A DNA stretch of 64,000 nucleotides from Mucilaginibacter gracilis (GTDB lineage Bacteria > Bacteroidota > Bacteroidia > Sphingobacteriales > Sphingobacteriaceae): assembly GCF_003633615.1 (NCBI RefSeq), contig NZ_RBKU01000001.1:3658001-3722000 (forward strand), read 5' to 3'. The notes beneath the pieces are model-generated. The model ran no database searches. It had not been told where the DNA came from and saw nothing but the letters and a program-made list of their open reading frames with translations. The position numbers were made by a program, and so were the translations under genes. Shown here piece by piece: positions 24,094 through 33,450 of this stretch. Every line of letters starts with the position of its first letter. The stretch's first letter is position 1.

Positions 24094-25611
24094 TTACAAC
24101 ACTTTTACAACAAACTTTTGTATGCTGTATAAACTAATCAAAATTACAATAACAGCTACCGAAACCATAATAGCTTTGGTTGATATTTGGTTTGATACCC
24201 TTGCGGCAATAGGAGAGGCCAGCGCACTACCTATTACCATGCCGAAAATGGCTTCCCAGTGGTTGCCGTGGCTCAACATTAAAATAAACGTTACCGAGCT
24301 TACCATGGCAATAAAAAACCGGGAAAGTTTAACTGTGCCCAATGAGAAGCGCGCATTGCGGCCCCCTGCTATGAGCGACGATAAAACAATAGAACCCCAG
24401 CCACCGCCGCCAACAGCATCAATAAAACCACCGCCAAAACCTAATAAGGAAATACGTTTAATTTTTTTATCTGCTTTTTTATGTTTGCCCTTAAAGGCCT
24501 TTTTAAAAATAACAATACCTAATATAAGGGTATACACCGATACAGCAGGTTTAGTGTACATACTGTAATGCTCTAACGAGGATACTACATAAGCCCCTAA
24601 AGCGGCACCGATAATGCCTGGTATTAACAATAGCTTAAATAAGCGCCAGTTGATATTACCCATCCGGTAATGCATCCAACCGGCAATGCCGTTGCTCATA
24701 ATTTCGGAAAGGTGTACTCCCATACTTGCCGCAGCAGGAGGGATACCCATAGTTAACGAGAAGGTTGTTGAAGTAACGCCGTAACTCATCCCGATAGCAC
24801 CATCTACCAAAGCAAATATAAAACTGGCTCCTAAAAAGTAGTAAAATACCGGGTTTATAGTTTGTACAAAACTTTGAAAGCCTGGGTTTTTGAGCCAGAA
24901 GGCAGTAATTGTGATAGCTATAGATGCCACGATAGAGCACCAGATAAGCCATTTAAAATTCTTCCTTTCGGCGATTTCATCTTTGGGCTCTATTAATACA
25001 GAGGTGATTTCGTTTAGTTTTTTAACCTTGTGAGCAAAGTCTCCGCTTAAGGTATCGCGTAAGCGGCTCATTTGTTGCAAAGTAGTATCCAGTTCGTCGG
25101 GGATGCCTTCGTTCAGCACTTCTTTTAATCGTTTGGCTACCGTTGGCGATTTTCCGTTGGTTGATATAGCAACTTTTAAATCTCCTTTTTGTACGATAGA
25201 GCCGAGGTAAAAATCGCATAACGATGGCTTATCGGCCACGTTGAGTAACAAATTGTGTTGGTGCGCTACATCGCGAATGTAATTATTTAACGATTCGTTA
25301 CCGGTGGCTACTATAACCAGGTTGACATCGTTAAGGTCGCTTTCGGTAAACAACCGGTTATGGATGGTTACCTGCGGAAATTTGCCTGCAAGCTCGTAAA
25401 CCTCATCCGAAACGTAATCGGCAATAATGGTTACCCTGGCAAGCGGACTGTTTGCTAACACGGCGTTCAGTTTTTCGAGCCCAACATTGCCCGCACCTAT
25501 TAAAAGGGTGTGCAATTGGTTAAGCTTTAAAAATACAGGGAACAACTGGTTACCTTCGCTGGTACCACCTGCCGCCGTGCCCGGTGTTTGATATTTTGGC
25601 AAAGAACCCAT
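24094..25611 (-). CDS. Fusion: siroheme synthase-type dehydrogenase (CysG N-terminal) + TauE/SafE transporter
   Basis: 505 aa. Residues about 24-215 match precorrin-2 dehydrogenase/sirohydrochlorin ferrochelatase (CysG-N/Met8): LLIGAGNVGLEKL dinucleotide loop, VIVATGNESLN, NVADKPSLCDFYLGSIVQKG and STNGKSPTVAKRLKE. Residues about 225-505 form eight or so membrane segments of the TauE/SafE (TSUP) family, with two similar halves (DGAIGMSYGVTSTTFSLTMG and GGFIDAVGGGGWGSIVLSSL). One polypeptide would thus finish siroheme for the reductase upstream and move sulfate, sulfite or a related anion across the inner membrane. The SUMT half of CysG is absent. Confidence 0.9.
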   Translation of the reverse strand: MGSLPKYQTPGTAAGGTSEGNQLFPVFLKLNQLHTLLIGAGNVGLEKLNAVLANSPLARVTIIADYVSDEVYELAGKFPQVTIHNRLFTESDLNDVNLVIVATGNESLNNYIRDVAHQHNLLLNVADKPSLCDFYLGSIVQKGDLKVAISTNGKSPTVAKRLKEVLNEGIPDELDTTLQQMSRLRDTLSGDFAHKVKKLNEITSVLIEPKDEIAERKNFKWLIWCSIVASIAITITAFWLKNPGFQSFVQTINPVFYYFLGASFIFALVDGAIGMSYGVTSTTFSLTMGIPPAAASMGVHLSEIMSNGIAGWMHYRMGNINWRLFKLLLIPGIIGAALGAYVVSSLEHYSMYTKPAVSVYTLILGIVIFKKAFKGKHKKADKKIKRISLLGFGGGFIDAVGGGGWGSIVLSSLIAGGRNARFSLGTVKLSRFFIAMVSSVTFILMLSHGNHWEAIFGMVIGSALASPIAARVSNQISTKAIMVSVAVIVILISLYSIQKFVVKVL

Positions 25612-25617
25612 TTATAC

Positions 25618-27726
25618 TTATTGTAATTGTATTAACGCTTCGCGTTTGGCCTTAACGTTTTGTACAAAACTATTTGCCTGTTGTAAATATTGAGTTGCAA
25701 AATCTTCGCCCGGCTCGTTTTTATTAATCTGTAATATCAAATCATTAAAAGTTGAGCCTGTAAGTTCAATTTCGCCGGTAGCTACATATTGGGTATCAAA
25801 CTCGCGTATAATACCGGCCTGGGTGCTGCTGTTTACACCTTTATCTAACAACAAAGCCTTGGCAGCACTAATAAATACACTGTAGGAATGGTAAATAGAA
25901 TCGGCAAAGCGTTTTTCGTTATGGGCTTGTTGCGCCCAGGCAAATTTTTCTTCAGCTTCAAATATCAAGGTAGCTACCAAATCTATCACCACACCTGCAC
26001 ATTCGCCAACACCAATAGCGGTAGCAAAGGTTTCTTCGTGGCCCCAATCAACAAATTCGTCATCCTGTAGGGTGGTTAAATCGGCAATTGGTTTCAGCAA
26101 TTGATAAAAATAATCTTTACCCTGGCGGTCGTAATAGTCGTTAAATAATTCGTTATCGTTGGTATTGGCCTGGTAGTCGTTTAATACGGCACGTAAAACA
26201 GTGGTAGCGCGTTTGGCAGGTACTTTGGTAATTTTATCGGCAGCACGGCCAACGCCATCGCCAACTACACCACCACCTAACAATACCTGTACCGATGGCA
26301 ATACCTTGCCCTGCGCTTTTAACGAACTGCCGTGAAAACCAATATGTGCCAAACCATGCTGGCCGCAGCTATTCATGCAGCCACTAATTTTTATTTTAAT
26401 ATCGCGGTTGTAAATTAAGTCCTCAAACTCGCTGTAAACAACATCCTCCAACACTTTACTCAGCGTCATGCTGTTTGATATGCCCAGGTTACAAGTATCA
26501 GTACCAGGGCAGGTAGTTACATCGGCAACACTATCAAAACCAGGCGCGGCTAAACCAAGCTCGGTTAAGCCATTAAACAAATGGGGTAAAGCTTCTTCGC
26601 GGGCAAATTTTAAAAGCAAACCCTGGTTTTGGGTAATGCGTATTTCATCGGCTACGTAAGGCTTTATAGCGGCAACTAACCGGCGTGCCTGTTCTGTTGG
26701 TATATCGCCAACCTCTACCTTTATATATACGCCAAAAAAACCTTTTTGCTTTTGCTCAAACACGTTGGTGGCCCGCCAGTGTTTGTAACGTAACTCATTT
26801 GCAATTACAGCTTCGGCCAATTGTGTTTGGGCAGGTATTTCTGGCTGGGTAACCGCATCACGGTCAATTATGTAAGTTTTAACTTTGTTGGCAATAGTTT
26901 CTTCGTCAACAAGTTTTAAAAACTCTTCCAATCCAATTTTCTGTATCAAAAATTTTAAACGGGCCTTGTTGCGGTTATTACGTTCGCCATAACGGTCAAA
27001 CACTCTTATTACCGATTCGGTGTAAGGTATAATTAAATCTTCGTTTAAAAATTCGTGTACAATGTGGGCCAATGCCGGTTGTGCGCCTAAGCCGCCGCCA
27101 AGCATTATTTTAAAACCACGCACTTCTTTGCCATTTTCAATTTTTACTTTGGGGATAAACCCTAAGTCGTGTATAAACGAATATGCGGTATCGGCTTCGG
27201 TAGCCGAAAACGAGATTTTAAACTTGCGCCCCATTTCCTGGCAAATAGGATTGCGCAGGAAAAATTTGAACATGGCATGCGCGTATGGCGAAACATCAAA
27301 AACCTCACGAGGGTCAATACCCGAGGTAGGCGAGGAGGTAACGTTACGCACCGTATTACCGCAGGCTTCGCGCAGGGTAACATCGTCCTGCTCTAACTTT
27401 GCCCATAGTTCGGGTGTGCGCTCAAGGCTCACGTAATGTATCTGTATATCCTGGCGGGTGGTTAAATGCAGGTTGCTGCTGGCATACTCGTCGCTTATAT
27501 CGGCAATTTTTAAAAGCTGTTTAAAGGTTACTTTACCAAAGGGCAATTTAATGCGTACCATTTGCACACCGGGTTGCCTTTGGCCGTAAACACCCCGGGC
27601 AAGACGCAAACTCCTGAATTTTTCGTCATGAATTTTTCCTTCGCGAAAAGCACGTATCTTTTGTTCCAGATCAATAATGTCCTTTTCAATAACCGGATTT
27701 TCTAACTCGGTTCTAAAGCTTTGCAT
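25618..27726 (-). CDS. Siroheme-dependent sulfite (nitrite) reductase with C-terminal HEPN-like domain
   Basis: 702 aa. Two ferredoxin-like half domains and siroheme domains are followed by the [4Fe-4S]/siroheme cysteine motif TCPGTDTCNLG (about residue 404) and CMNSCGQHG (about 450). The final 150 residues (AEEKFAWAQQAHNEKRFADS, then YHSYSVFISAAKALLL) are a HEPN-like helical domain. The operon context (APS reductase, ATP sulfurylase) favours sulfite over nitrite as substrate. First gene of the operon; 166-nt leader with attenuator-like hairpin. Confidence 0.92.
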   Translation of the reverse strand: MQSFRTELENPVIEKDIIDLEQKIRAFREGKIHDEKFRSLRLARGVYGQRQPGVQMVRIKLPFGKVTFKQLLKIADISDEYASSNLHLTTRQDIQIHYVSLERTPELWAKLEQDDVTLREACGNTVRNVTSSPTSGIDPREVFDVSPYAHAMFKFFLRNPICQEMGRKFKISFSATEADTAYSFIHDLGFIPKVKIENGKEVRGFKIMLGGGLGAQPALAHIVHEFLNEDLIIPYTESVIRVFDRYGERNNRNKARLKFLIQKIGLEEFLKLVDEETIANKVKTYIIDRDAVTQPEIPAQTQLAEAVIANELRYKHWRATNVFEQKQKGFFGVYIKVEVGDIPTEQARRLVAAIKPYVADEIRITQNQGLLLKFAREEALPHLFNGLTELGLAAPGFDSVADVTTCPGTDTCNLGISNSMTLSKVLEDVVYSEFEDLIYNRDIKIKISGCMNSCGQHGLAHIGFHGSSLKAQGKVLPSVQVLLGGGVVGDGVGRAADKITKVPAKRATTVLRAVLNDYQANTNDNELFNDYYDRQGKDYFYQLLKPIADLTTLQDDEFVDWGHEETFATAIGVGECAGVVIDLVATLIFEAEEKFAWAQQAHNEKRFADSIYHSYSVFISAAKALLLDKGVNSSTQAGIIREFDTQYVATGEIELTGSTFNDLILQINKNEPGEDFATQYLQQANSFVQNVKAKREALIQLQ

Positions 27727-27750
27727 ATATTAAGTTTAATGCTATCATTT

Positions 27751-27785
27751 AAAAAAAATTCCCCTTCGGCATACGGCTGAAGAGG
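27751..27785 (-). terminator. Attenuator-like terminator hairpin in the sulfite reductase leader
   Basis: On the minus strand CCTCTTCAGC-CGTAT-GCCGAAGGGG (one mismatch, one GU) is followed by AA and eight Ts, and lies only 24 nt before the ATG at 27726. Position suggests conditional termination ahead of the operon. Confidence 0.6.
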
Positions 27786-27893
27786 TATTTGTTAATCGTT
27801 AAAACAATTCTGTCGTTATTTAAACTATTCATTTGCCTGCCATACAACAGTGTATAGCGGGTGTTTTATTGTTAAAAAAGTGCCGACAGCCTC
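27786..27893 (-). promoter_or_regulatory. Structured 5' leader of the sulfate-reduction operon, possible riboswitch or attenuator
   Basis: Upstream of the terminator hairpin the leader has a second perfect hairpin, GCTATACA-CTGT-TGTATGGC, around 27838-27857, and a conserved-looking ACCGGTGAGGCTGTCGGCAC start. I do not recognise a known riboswitch class. Confidence 0.35.
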
Positions 27894-27900
27894 ACCGGTA

Positions 27901-27908
27901 CAAATATA
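27901..27908 (-). promoter_or_regulatory. -7 box of the sulfate-reduction operon
   Basis: TATATTTG on the minus strand, placing the transcript start near 27893 and giving a leader of about 165 nt. Confidence 0.45.
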
Positions 27909-27977
27909 TATAAAGTATATAGAAAAGATAGTCTTAATATGATAATATTTTGAGTTGGCCCAATTGTTACAATTAAA

Positions 27978-28415
27978 TTAGATTAAAGAAATCAAATTTA
28001 CTTCGCGATCAATAATATCGGCAATACTGGTTTCGCTTAAAATTTTTAGCGTAACATCGCGCACATCAATAAAAACACTTCTGATGCCACAGGTTAGTTC
28101 CGATTTGCATTCTTCGCATTTGTGGTAAAAGTTAAGGCTGGCGCACGGCACCATAGCAATAGGGCCATCGGTTATACGCATTACTTGTACAAGGTAAATT
28201 TCTTTAGGGTCTTTGTTTAAGCTGTAGCCGCCCCCCGCACCTTTTTTGCTGTATAAAAAGCCGGCATTCCGCAGGTCCAAAAGTATTTGTTCCAAAAATT
28301 TTTTTGGTATTTTTTCTTCCTCAGCAATTTTAGATATCTGTACAGGCGGATTTCCCATGTTTTTACCTAAGCTTACCAAAGCTTTTATTGCATATTTAGT
28401 TTTTTTAGAAAGCAT
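27978..28415 (-). CDS. Rrf2-family transcriptional regulator
   Basis: 145 aa winged-helix protein. N-terminal MLSKKTKYAIKALVSLG, recognition region IPKKFLEQILLDLRNAGFLYSKKG and the GGGYSL wing are typical. Four cysteines (C91, C100, C103, C109) could ligate an Fe-S cluster. Located just upstream of and in line with the sulfate-reduction operon, so it is the probable regulator of that operon, in analogy to CymR/IscR-type members (inference). Confidence 0.9.
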   Translation of the reverse strand: MLSKKTKYAIKALVSLGKNMGNPPVQISKIAEEEKIPKKFLEQILLDLRNAGFLYSKKGAGGGYSLNKDPKEIYLVQVMRITDGPIAMVPCASLNFYHKCEECKSELTCGIRSVFIDVRDVTLKILSETSIADIIDREVNLISLI

Positions 28416-28637
28416 ATATCGGAAAACGTGTAAAGTCGGATATAAAGAACGGCAAATTATTGGTTATTGCAAAATTTACCGGCGTATTAGCGGTATGCAC
28501 CAAAAAAATTGCTTAGGATGCTCAATTTAGCCAATTTTGTTGAGAAAACGGATCGGATTTTTGGTGGAAAACAGGCAAATTGACGTTAGTTTTTGCGCTA
28601 TTTACATAAAAATAACATAGCACACGGATTTTATAGA

Positions 28638-29669
28638 CTATAACGACGCCCGAAGTGTTAAATAAAAAGGTGTTTCGATGTGTTCTGTTAACCCGTTTAG
28701 TATCAAATAAGCTGTTTTTTCGCCCATCGACTGGAAGTCGGTTGATATGGTTGTTAAGCCGTTCAAAATTATTTTTTTAAGCGGTGTTTCGTTATACGAT
28801 ATTACGCCCACATCGGTACCTACTTTTAACTCTGTTGCAATAATGCGTTCTATTAAGGTAACCAGGTCGTTTTCCATCAGGTTAATATAAGCCTCACCCT
28901 TGCCAATTTCTTCGGTTTCTATATCATGTATCACCTTAAAATTAAAGGCGTACTGATGGCAAAAGTTATAAAAGCCCTTTAAAATTTCGCTTGGGAAATA
29001 GCTGTGTTCGGGGAAGATGATTTTTAAGGTATTGTATTTGCTTAACTGTGGAAGGGCCTGCTCCAGTGCATGGTAAATATCAATTTCAAAGTTTTCGTAA
29101 ACGGCGGCGTAATTACCCTCAACACCGGGTATAACCTTATCCAGCAATATCAGTTTGTCTTTGGGTATGGTGTTGATAATTTCGTGAGCCTTTTCGCCGC
29201 CTTCCACAAAATGCGGAATAATAACATAATGTGTATAATCGTCGCTTTTGTTTTGGAGCAGCTTTTTAAACAGCGAAAAATCGTTGTTGTATATATATAG
29301 GTCTACCGTAACCATTTCGCCTAGGGCGGCAACAATGGCATCGTATATAATTTTTTTGTGGTAGCTAAGTTTGTTAAACAGTAAAAACACCTTTAGTTTA
29401 TGGCCAAGTTCGGTACTTTTAACATAATAACCCTTACCCGGCACCGAACCTAATAGCCCTATCTTTTTTAAATATTTATAGGCCTTCTCGGCAGTATCGC
29501 GCGATATTTCAAAGTTGTAGCTTAACTCGTTGATTGACGGCAGAATATCGTTTTTGCTTATTTTACCTTCGCCTATAGCTTTAATAATGGAATTTGCCAG
29601 TTGCAGATATTTTGGCGTAGACGAGTAATAATCAATAAAAATGCATTCGAATATTGGTGGTTGTTTCAT
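28638..29669 (-). CDS. GntR-type regulator with LacI-like sensor domain, probable rhamnose regulator
   Basis: 343 aa from ATG 29669 (MKQPPIFECIF); an upstream ATG at 29747 is less likely. N-terminal GntR winged helix (ILPSINELSYNFEISRDTAE, KAYKYLKKIGLLGSVPGKGYYV) is followed by a periplasmic-binding-protein-like effector domain with TDVGVISYNETPLKKI near the end. Divergent from the rhamnose genes with a 332-bp shared region, so it most likely responds to rhamnose or rhamnulose. Confidence 0.88.
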   Translation of the reverse strand: MKQPPIFECIFIDYYSSTPKYLQLANSIIKAIGEGKISKNDILPSINELSYNFEISRDTAEKAYKYLKKIGLLGSVPGKGYYVKSTELGHKLKVFLLFNKLSYHKKIIYDAIVAALGEMVTVDLYIYNNDFSLFKKLLQNKSDDYTHYVIIPHFVEGGEKAHEIINTIPKDKLILLDKVIPGVEGNYAAVYENFEIDIYHALEQALPQLSKYNTLKIIFPEHSYFPSEILKGFYNFCHQYAFNFKVIHDIETEEIGKGEAYINLMENDLVTLIERIIATELKVGTDVGVISYNETPLKKIILNGLTTISTDFQSMGEKTAYLILNGLTEHIETPFYLTLRASL

Positions 29670-30001
29670 TGGTCCGGCTTGCAGTTTTGGGCAGATTGGT
29701 AAAACGTTAAATAACACATATAGGTTTACAACAGCAAGATTACGCACATTTTAAATAATATGGTACAAAGGCAACCAAGTATTTTAAGTTAACAGCCAGG
29801 TAAAAGCATTTTAGATGGAGCAAGTTAAAAGCTATTATTTGGCCGCCCTGTGGTATCAATAGCCGGTAAAAAGCTGTTTAACCTTTAATTAAATATAAAA
29901 GCACTAATTTCATGACAGTGCATGACGGCTATACCCAACACCTTTTCTATTTTTATTTTCTCAAAAATGAAACCAATTCATTAAACAAATTCTAAATATA
30001 A
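29670..30001. other. Divergent promoter region of the rhamnose locus
   Basis: 332 bp without a gene. Possible operator elements are GTTAACAGCC near 29788 with an inverted partner GCTGTTTAAC near 29872, and a CATGAC direct repeat near 29914 and 29923. None is proven; no clear TAnnTTTG box was found next to rhaT. Confidence 0.35.
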
Positions 30002-31129
30002 ATGGAAGTAATCTTCGGTGTAATTTTTCACTTTATTGGCGGTTTCGCCTCCGGTAGTTTTTACATCCCCTACAAAAAGGTAAAGGGGTGGGCATGGGAA
30101 AGCTTTTGGATAGTTGGGGGTATATTCTCCTGGCTCATCGTTCCGCCGGTAGCGGCATGGTTAACAGTACCGCATTTTGTTGATATTATTAAAGCCACAG
30201 ATGGTGGTATATTAATGCTAACCTACTTTTTTGGCTTATTATGGGGAATAGGCGGTTTAACTTATGGTTTAGGCGTTCGTTATTTAGGGGTATCGTTAGG
30301 TAGCACCATTATATTAGGCTTATGCTCGGTATTTGGCGCTTTGGTTCCGGCAGTGTTTTATGAGTTTTCGCCAAGTGCGGGTAAGGATAGTATCGGTACA
30401 CTGGCTTCAACACATTGGGGCCAACTGGTTTTAATAGGGATTGCTGTATGTGTTATTGGTATTGTTATTTGCGGCAGGGCCGGCACCTTAAAGGAACGCG
30501 ACCTGAACAAAGAGGGCGCTGCTGTTAACGAAAATAAAGATTACCGCTTTGGCTTAGGCATTACTGTGGCTATTGTATCTGGCGTGTTAAGTGCCTGCTT
30601 TGCCTTTGGTATTGATGCAGGCGCACATATGGCCGATGCTGCTAACGCGGCATGGCGAACTGCCGAACACATTACAGACACCCGCAATTTTTTATACAAA
30701 AACAATGTTACTTACATAGTAATACTATGGGGCGGTTTAACTACCAACTTTATATGGTGTATGGTATTGAACGCCCGTAACAAAACATTTGGTAACTATA
30801 CCGATGGTAAAACACCATTATTAAAAAACTACATCTTCTCGGCCTTAGCTGGTACAACCTGGTTTCTGCAATTCTTTTTCTACGGTATGGGCGAAAGCAA
30901 ATTAGGTAACGGGGCCAGTTCGTGGATATTACACATGGCTTTTATCATACTGATTGCCAACATGTGGGGACTCGTTTTAAAAGAGTGGAAGGGTGTAAGC
31001 AAAAAGGCGTTAACAACCCTTATTATAGGTATCATTACTATTTTACTTTCGGTTATACTGGTTGGCTACGGTAATAACGTAAAGGATAAAGAAGTGGTTA
31101 AAACAGCACAAATTGAAGCAATAAAATAA
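30002..31129 (+). CDS. rhaT: L-rhamnose/proton symporter RhaT
   Basis: 375 aa, ten membrane segments. The N-terminus IFHFIGGFASGSFYIPYKKVKGWAWESFW and LRYLGVSLGSTIILGLC-like segment (VRYLGVSLGSTIILG) match RhaT. It imports L-rhamnose with H+ through the inner membrane. First gene of the rightward rhamnose operon, followed after 29 nt by the aldolase gene. Confidence 0.94.
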   Translation: MEVIFGVIFHFIGGFASGSFYIPYKKVKGWAWESFWIVGGIFSWLIVPPVAAWLTVPHFVDIIKATDGGILMLTYFFGLLWGIGGLTYGLGVRYLGVSLGSTIILGLCSVFGALVPAVFYEFSPSAGKDSIGTLASTHWGQLVLIGIAVCVIGIVICGRAGTLKERDLNKEGAAVNENKDYRFGLGITVAIVSGVLSACFAFGIDAGAHMADAANAAWRTAEHITDTRNFLYKNNVTYIVILWGGLTTNFIWCMVLNARNKTFGNYTDGKTPLLKNYIFSALAGTTWFLQFFFYGMGESKLGNGASSWILHMAFIILIANMWGLVLKEWKGVSKKALTTLIIGIITILLSVILVGYGNNVKDKEVVKTAQIEAIK

Positions 31130-31158
31130 TAGTAAACACTAATACAAAAAAGCAAACA

Positions 31159-33279
31159 ATGTCTATCAACACAACACAATTTAAGCACGTGAGCTATTTA
31201 TGGGACGAAGCGAAAGCCGCTGAATTGGCCGGCGACGAAGTTGCCCTTTTAATTTACCGCTCTAATTTATTAGGTGCCGATTTAAGGTTGACCAATTATG
31301 GTGGTGGAAATACATCATGCAAGGTTATGGCTAAAGATCCATTAACCGGTCAGGAAACAGAAGTAATGTGGGTTAAGGGCTCCGGTGGCGACCTGGGTTC
31401 GATAAAAAAGAGCGGTTTAGCGGCGCTTTATGTTGATCGTTTACGCAGCCTTAAAAATATTTATCGCGGCGTTGAGCACGAAGACGAAATGGTTGAACTG
31501 TTTAACCATTGTATTTTCGATCTGTCGTCAAAAGCACCGTCAATTGATACGCCTTTGCACGGTTTTTTACCTTTTGCACATATCGATCACCTTCACCCCG
31601 ATGCAGCCATTGCCATTGCCGCCGCAAAAGATGGTAAACAAATTACGCAAGACCTGTTTGGCGGAACCATTGGCTGGGTTGAATGGAAAAAACCTGGTTT
31701 TGAATTGGGTTTACAATTAAAAGCTTGTTTAGATGAAAACCCCGGCATCCGTGGTATTATGTTGGGTTCGCACGGTTTATTTACCTGGGGCGATACGGCT
31801 TACGAAAGCTACATCAACACCTTAGAGGTAATTGAAAAATGTGCCGAATACCTTGAAGCCAACTATGGTAAAAAAGGCCCTGTATTTGGTGGCCAAAAAA
31901 TACAAAGTTTAAACGAAACTGCCCGCAAGGCTCAGGCTGCTAAATTAGCACCTATATTGCGCGGCTTTACATCAAGCAAAACGCTGATGATAGGCCATTT
32001 TACTGATGATGCCCGTGTATTGGAGTTTATCAACTCTAACGATCTGGAGCGTTTGGCACCATTGGGTACAAGTTGCCCCGATCACTTTTTGCGCACCAAA
32101 ATCAGTCCGCTGGTATTGGAGTTAGCACCTGATGAAGATTTGAGCGACGTTGCCGCTATTAAAGAACGTTTGGCCCCGGCATTTGAGGCTTACCGCAAAA
32201 TGTACGAGGATTACTACGATACCTGTAAACACCCAAACAGCCCCGCCATTCGCGATGCTAACCCGGTAATTATATTGTACCCTGGTGTTGGTTTGTTCTC
32301 TTTCTCAAAGGATAAACAAACTGCCCGCGTAGCTGCCGAGTTTTATACCAACGCCATTAACGTAATGAAAGGTGCCGAAGCTGTTTCCGAATACACTTCG
32401 TTACCGCGCCAGGAAGCTTTTAACATCGAATATTGGTTGTTGGAAGAAGCCAAACTGCAACGCATGCCAAAGCCTAAAGCCTTATCGGGCCGTATTGCCT
32501 TAATTACGGGCAGCGCAGGCGGTATTGGTAAAGCTATTGCCAAAAAGTTTGTAGCCGAAGGTGCCGTAGTGATTTTGAACGATATGAATGCCGAACGTTT
32601 GGAGTCGGCGGCTGAAGAGTTTAAGGGCCTTTATGGTAAAGATTCTTACGCTACGGCGGTAATGGATGTAACAAAAGAAGATCAGATTTTGGCGGCAATG
32701 GATACCGCAGCTCTGGCTTTTGGTGGTGTTGATATTATTGTAAACAATGCCGGTTTATCAATTTCCAAATCAATTGCCGACCATACCGAAAAGGATTGGG
32801 ATTTGTTGTACGATGTATTGGTAAAGGGCCAGTTTTTTGTAACCCAAGCTGCCGTTGCCGTAATGAAAAAGCAAGCTACCGGTGGCGATATTATTAACAT
32901 TGTAAGCAAAAACGCTTTGGTAAGCGGGCCAAATAACGCAGGTTATGGTTCGGCTAAAGCGGCACAGTTACACTTGAGCCGCTTAAATGCGGCCGAGTTG
33001 GGTGCCGATAAAATACGGGTTAACGTGGTTAACCCCGATGCTGTTATAAGCGATAGTAATATATGGGCCGGTGGCTGGGCCGAGGGTCGCGCAAAAGCAT
33101 ACGGTATAACCGTTGCCGAGCTGCCTGCCTATTACGCCAAGCGCACCTTATTAAACGAAATTATTTTACCTCATGATATTGCAAACGCATGTTTCGCTTT
33201 CACGGGCGGCTTACTTGCAAAATCAACAGGTAATGTGTTAAACGTTGATGGCGGCGTTGCTATGGGCTTTGTTAGGTAA
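31159..33279 (+). CDS. rhaD: Bifunctional rhamnulose-1-phosphate aldolase / alcohol (lactaldehyde) dehydrogenase
   Basis: 706 aa. Residues about 20-420 are a class II aldolase with Zn-type histidines in HGFLPFAHIDHLHPDAA and SHGLFTWG. Residues about 445-706 are an SDR with TGSAGGIGKAIAKKF, NNAG and YGSAK. The aldolase splits rhamnulose-1-phosphate to DHAP and L-lactaldehyde, and the SDR oxidises or reduces the lactaldehyde. The fused form is common in Bacteroidota and some other phyla. Stop codon abuts word repeat H3. Confidence 0.94.
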   Translation: MSINTTQFKHVSYLWDEAKAAELAGDEVALLIYRSNLLGADLRLTNYGGGNTSCKVMAKDPLTGQETEVMWVKGSGGDLGSIKKSGLAALYVDRLRSLKNIYRGVEHEDEMVELFNHCIFDLSSKAPSIDTPLHGFLPFAHIDHLHPDAAIAIAAAKDGKQITQDLFGGTIGWVEWKKPGFELGLQLKACLDENPGIRGIMLGSHGLFTWGDTAYESYINTLEVIEKCAEYLEANYGKKGPVFGGQKIQSLNETARKAQAAKLAPILRGFTSSKTLMIGHFTDDARVLEFINSNDLERLAPLGTSCPDHFLRTKISPLVLELAPDEDLSDVAAIKERLAPAFEAYRKMYEDYYDTCKHPNSPAIRDANPVIILYPGVGLFSFSKDKQTARVAAEFYTNAINVMKGAEAVSEYTSLPRQEAFNIEYWLLEEAKLQRMPKPKALSGRIALITGSAGGIGKAIAKKFVAEGAVVILNDMNAERLESAAEEFKGLYGKDSYATAVMDVTKEDQILAAMDTAALAFGGVDIIVNNAGLSISKSIADHTEKDWDLLYDVLVKGQFFVTQAAVAVMKKQATGGDIINIVSKNALVSGPNNAGYGSAKAAQLHLSRLNAAELGADKIRVNVVNPDAVISDSNIWAGGWAEGRAKAYGITVAELPAYYAKRTLLNEIILPHDIANACFAFTGGLLAKSTGNVLNVDGGVAMGFVR

Positions 33280-33443
33280 GATTTGAGTATTGAGATATGA
33301 GATTTGAGACATTGTTTTCGGAAATCATATCTCAATATCAATTTACATCGTTATAACAAGAAACCAATTATTAACAGATAAGGGAGTAAAAAATAAAGAG
33401 ACAGAGTTAATGTCTCATATCTAACATCTCATATCTCAAATCT
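33279..33443. repeat. Word-repeat hairpin H3 (GAGATATGAGATTTGAGA words) inside the rhamnose operon
   Basis: Arms 33279-33313 and 33409-33443 are inverted with 29 of 35 matches. A third, inner inverted copy at about 33322-33343 can pair with the left arm instead, so two exclusive structures are possible. It fills most of the rhaD-rhaI gap and ends 7 nt before the next ATG. Confidence 0.8.
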
Positions 33444-33450
33444 AAAAATT

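Noticed and set aside
29670..30001. Riboswitch upstream of rhaT
   Set aside because: Only loose inverted and direct repeats are seen, better explained as operator sites; no terminator or start-site sequestering fold.
32343..32543. Antisense frames inside rhaD and other core genes
   Set aside because: They mirror strong sense coding and show no independent features.
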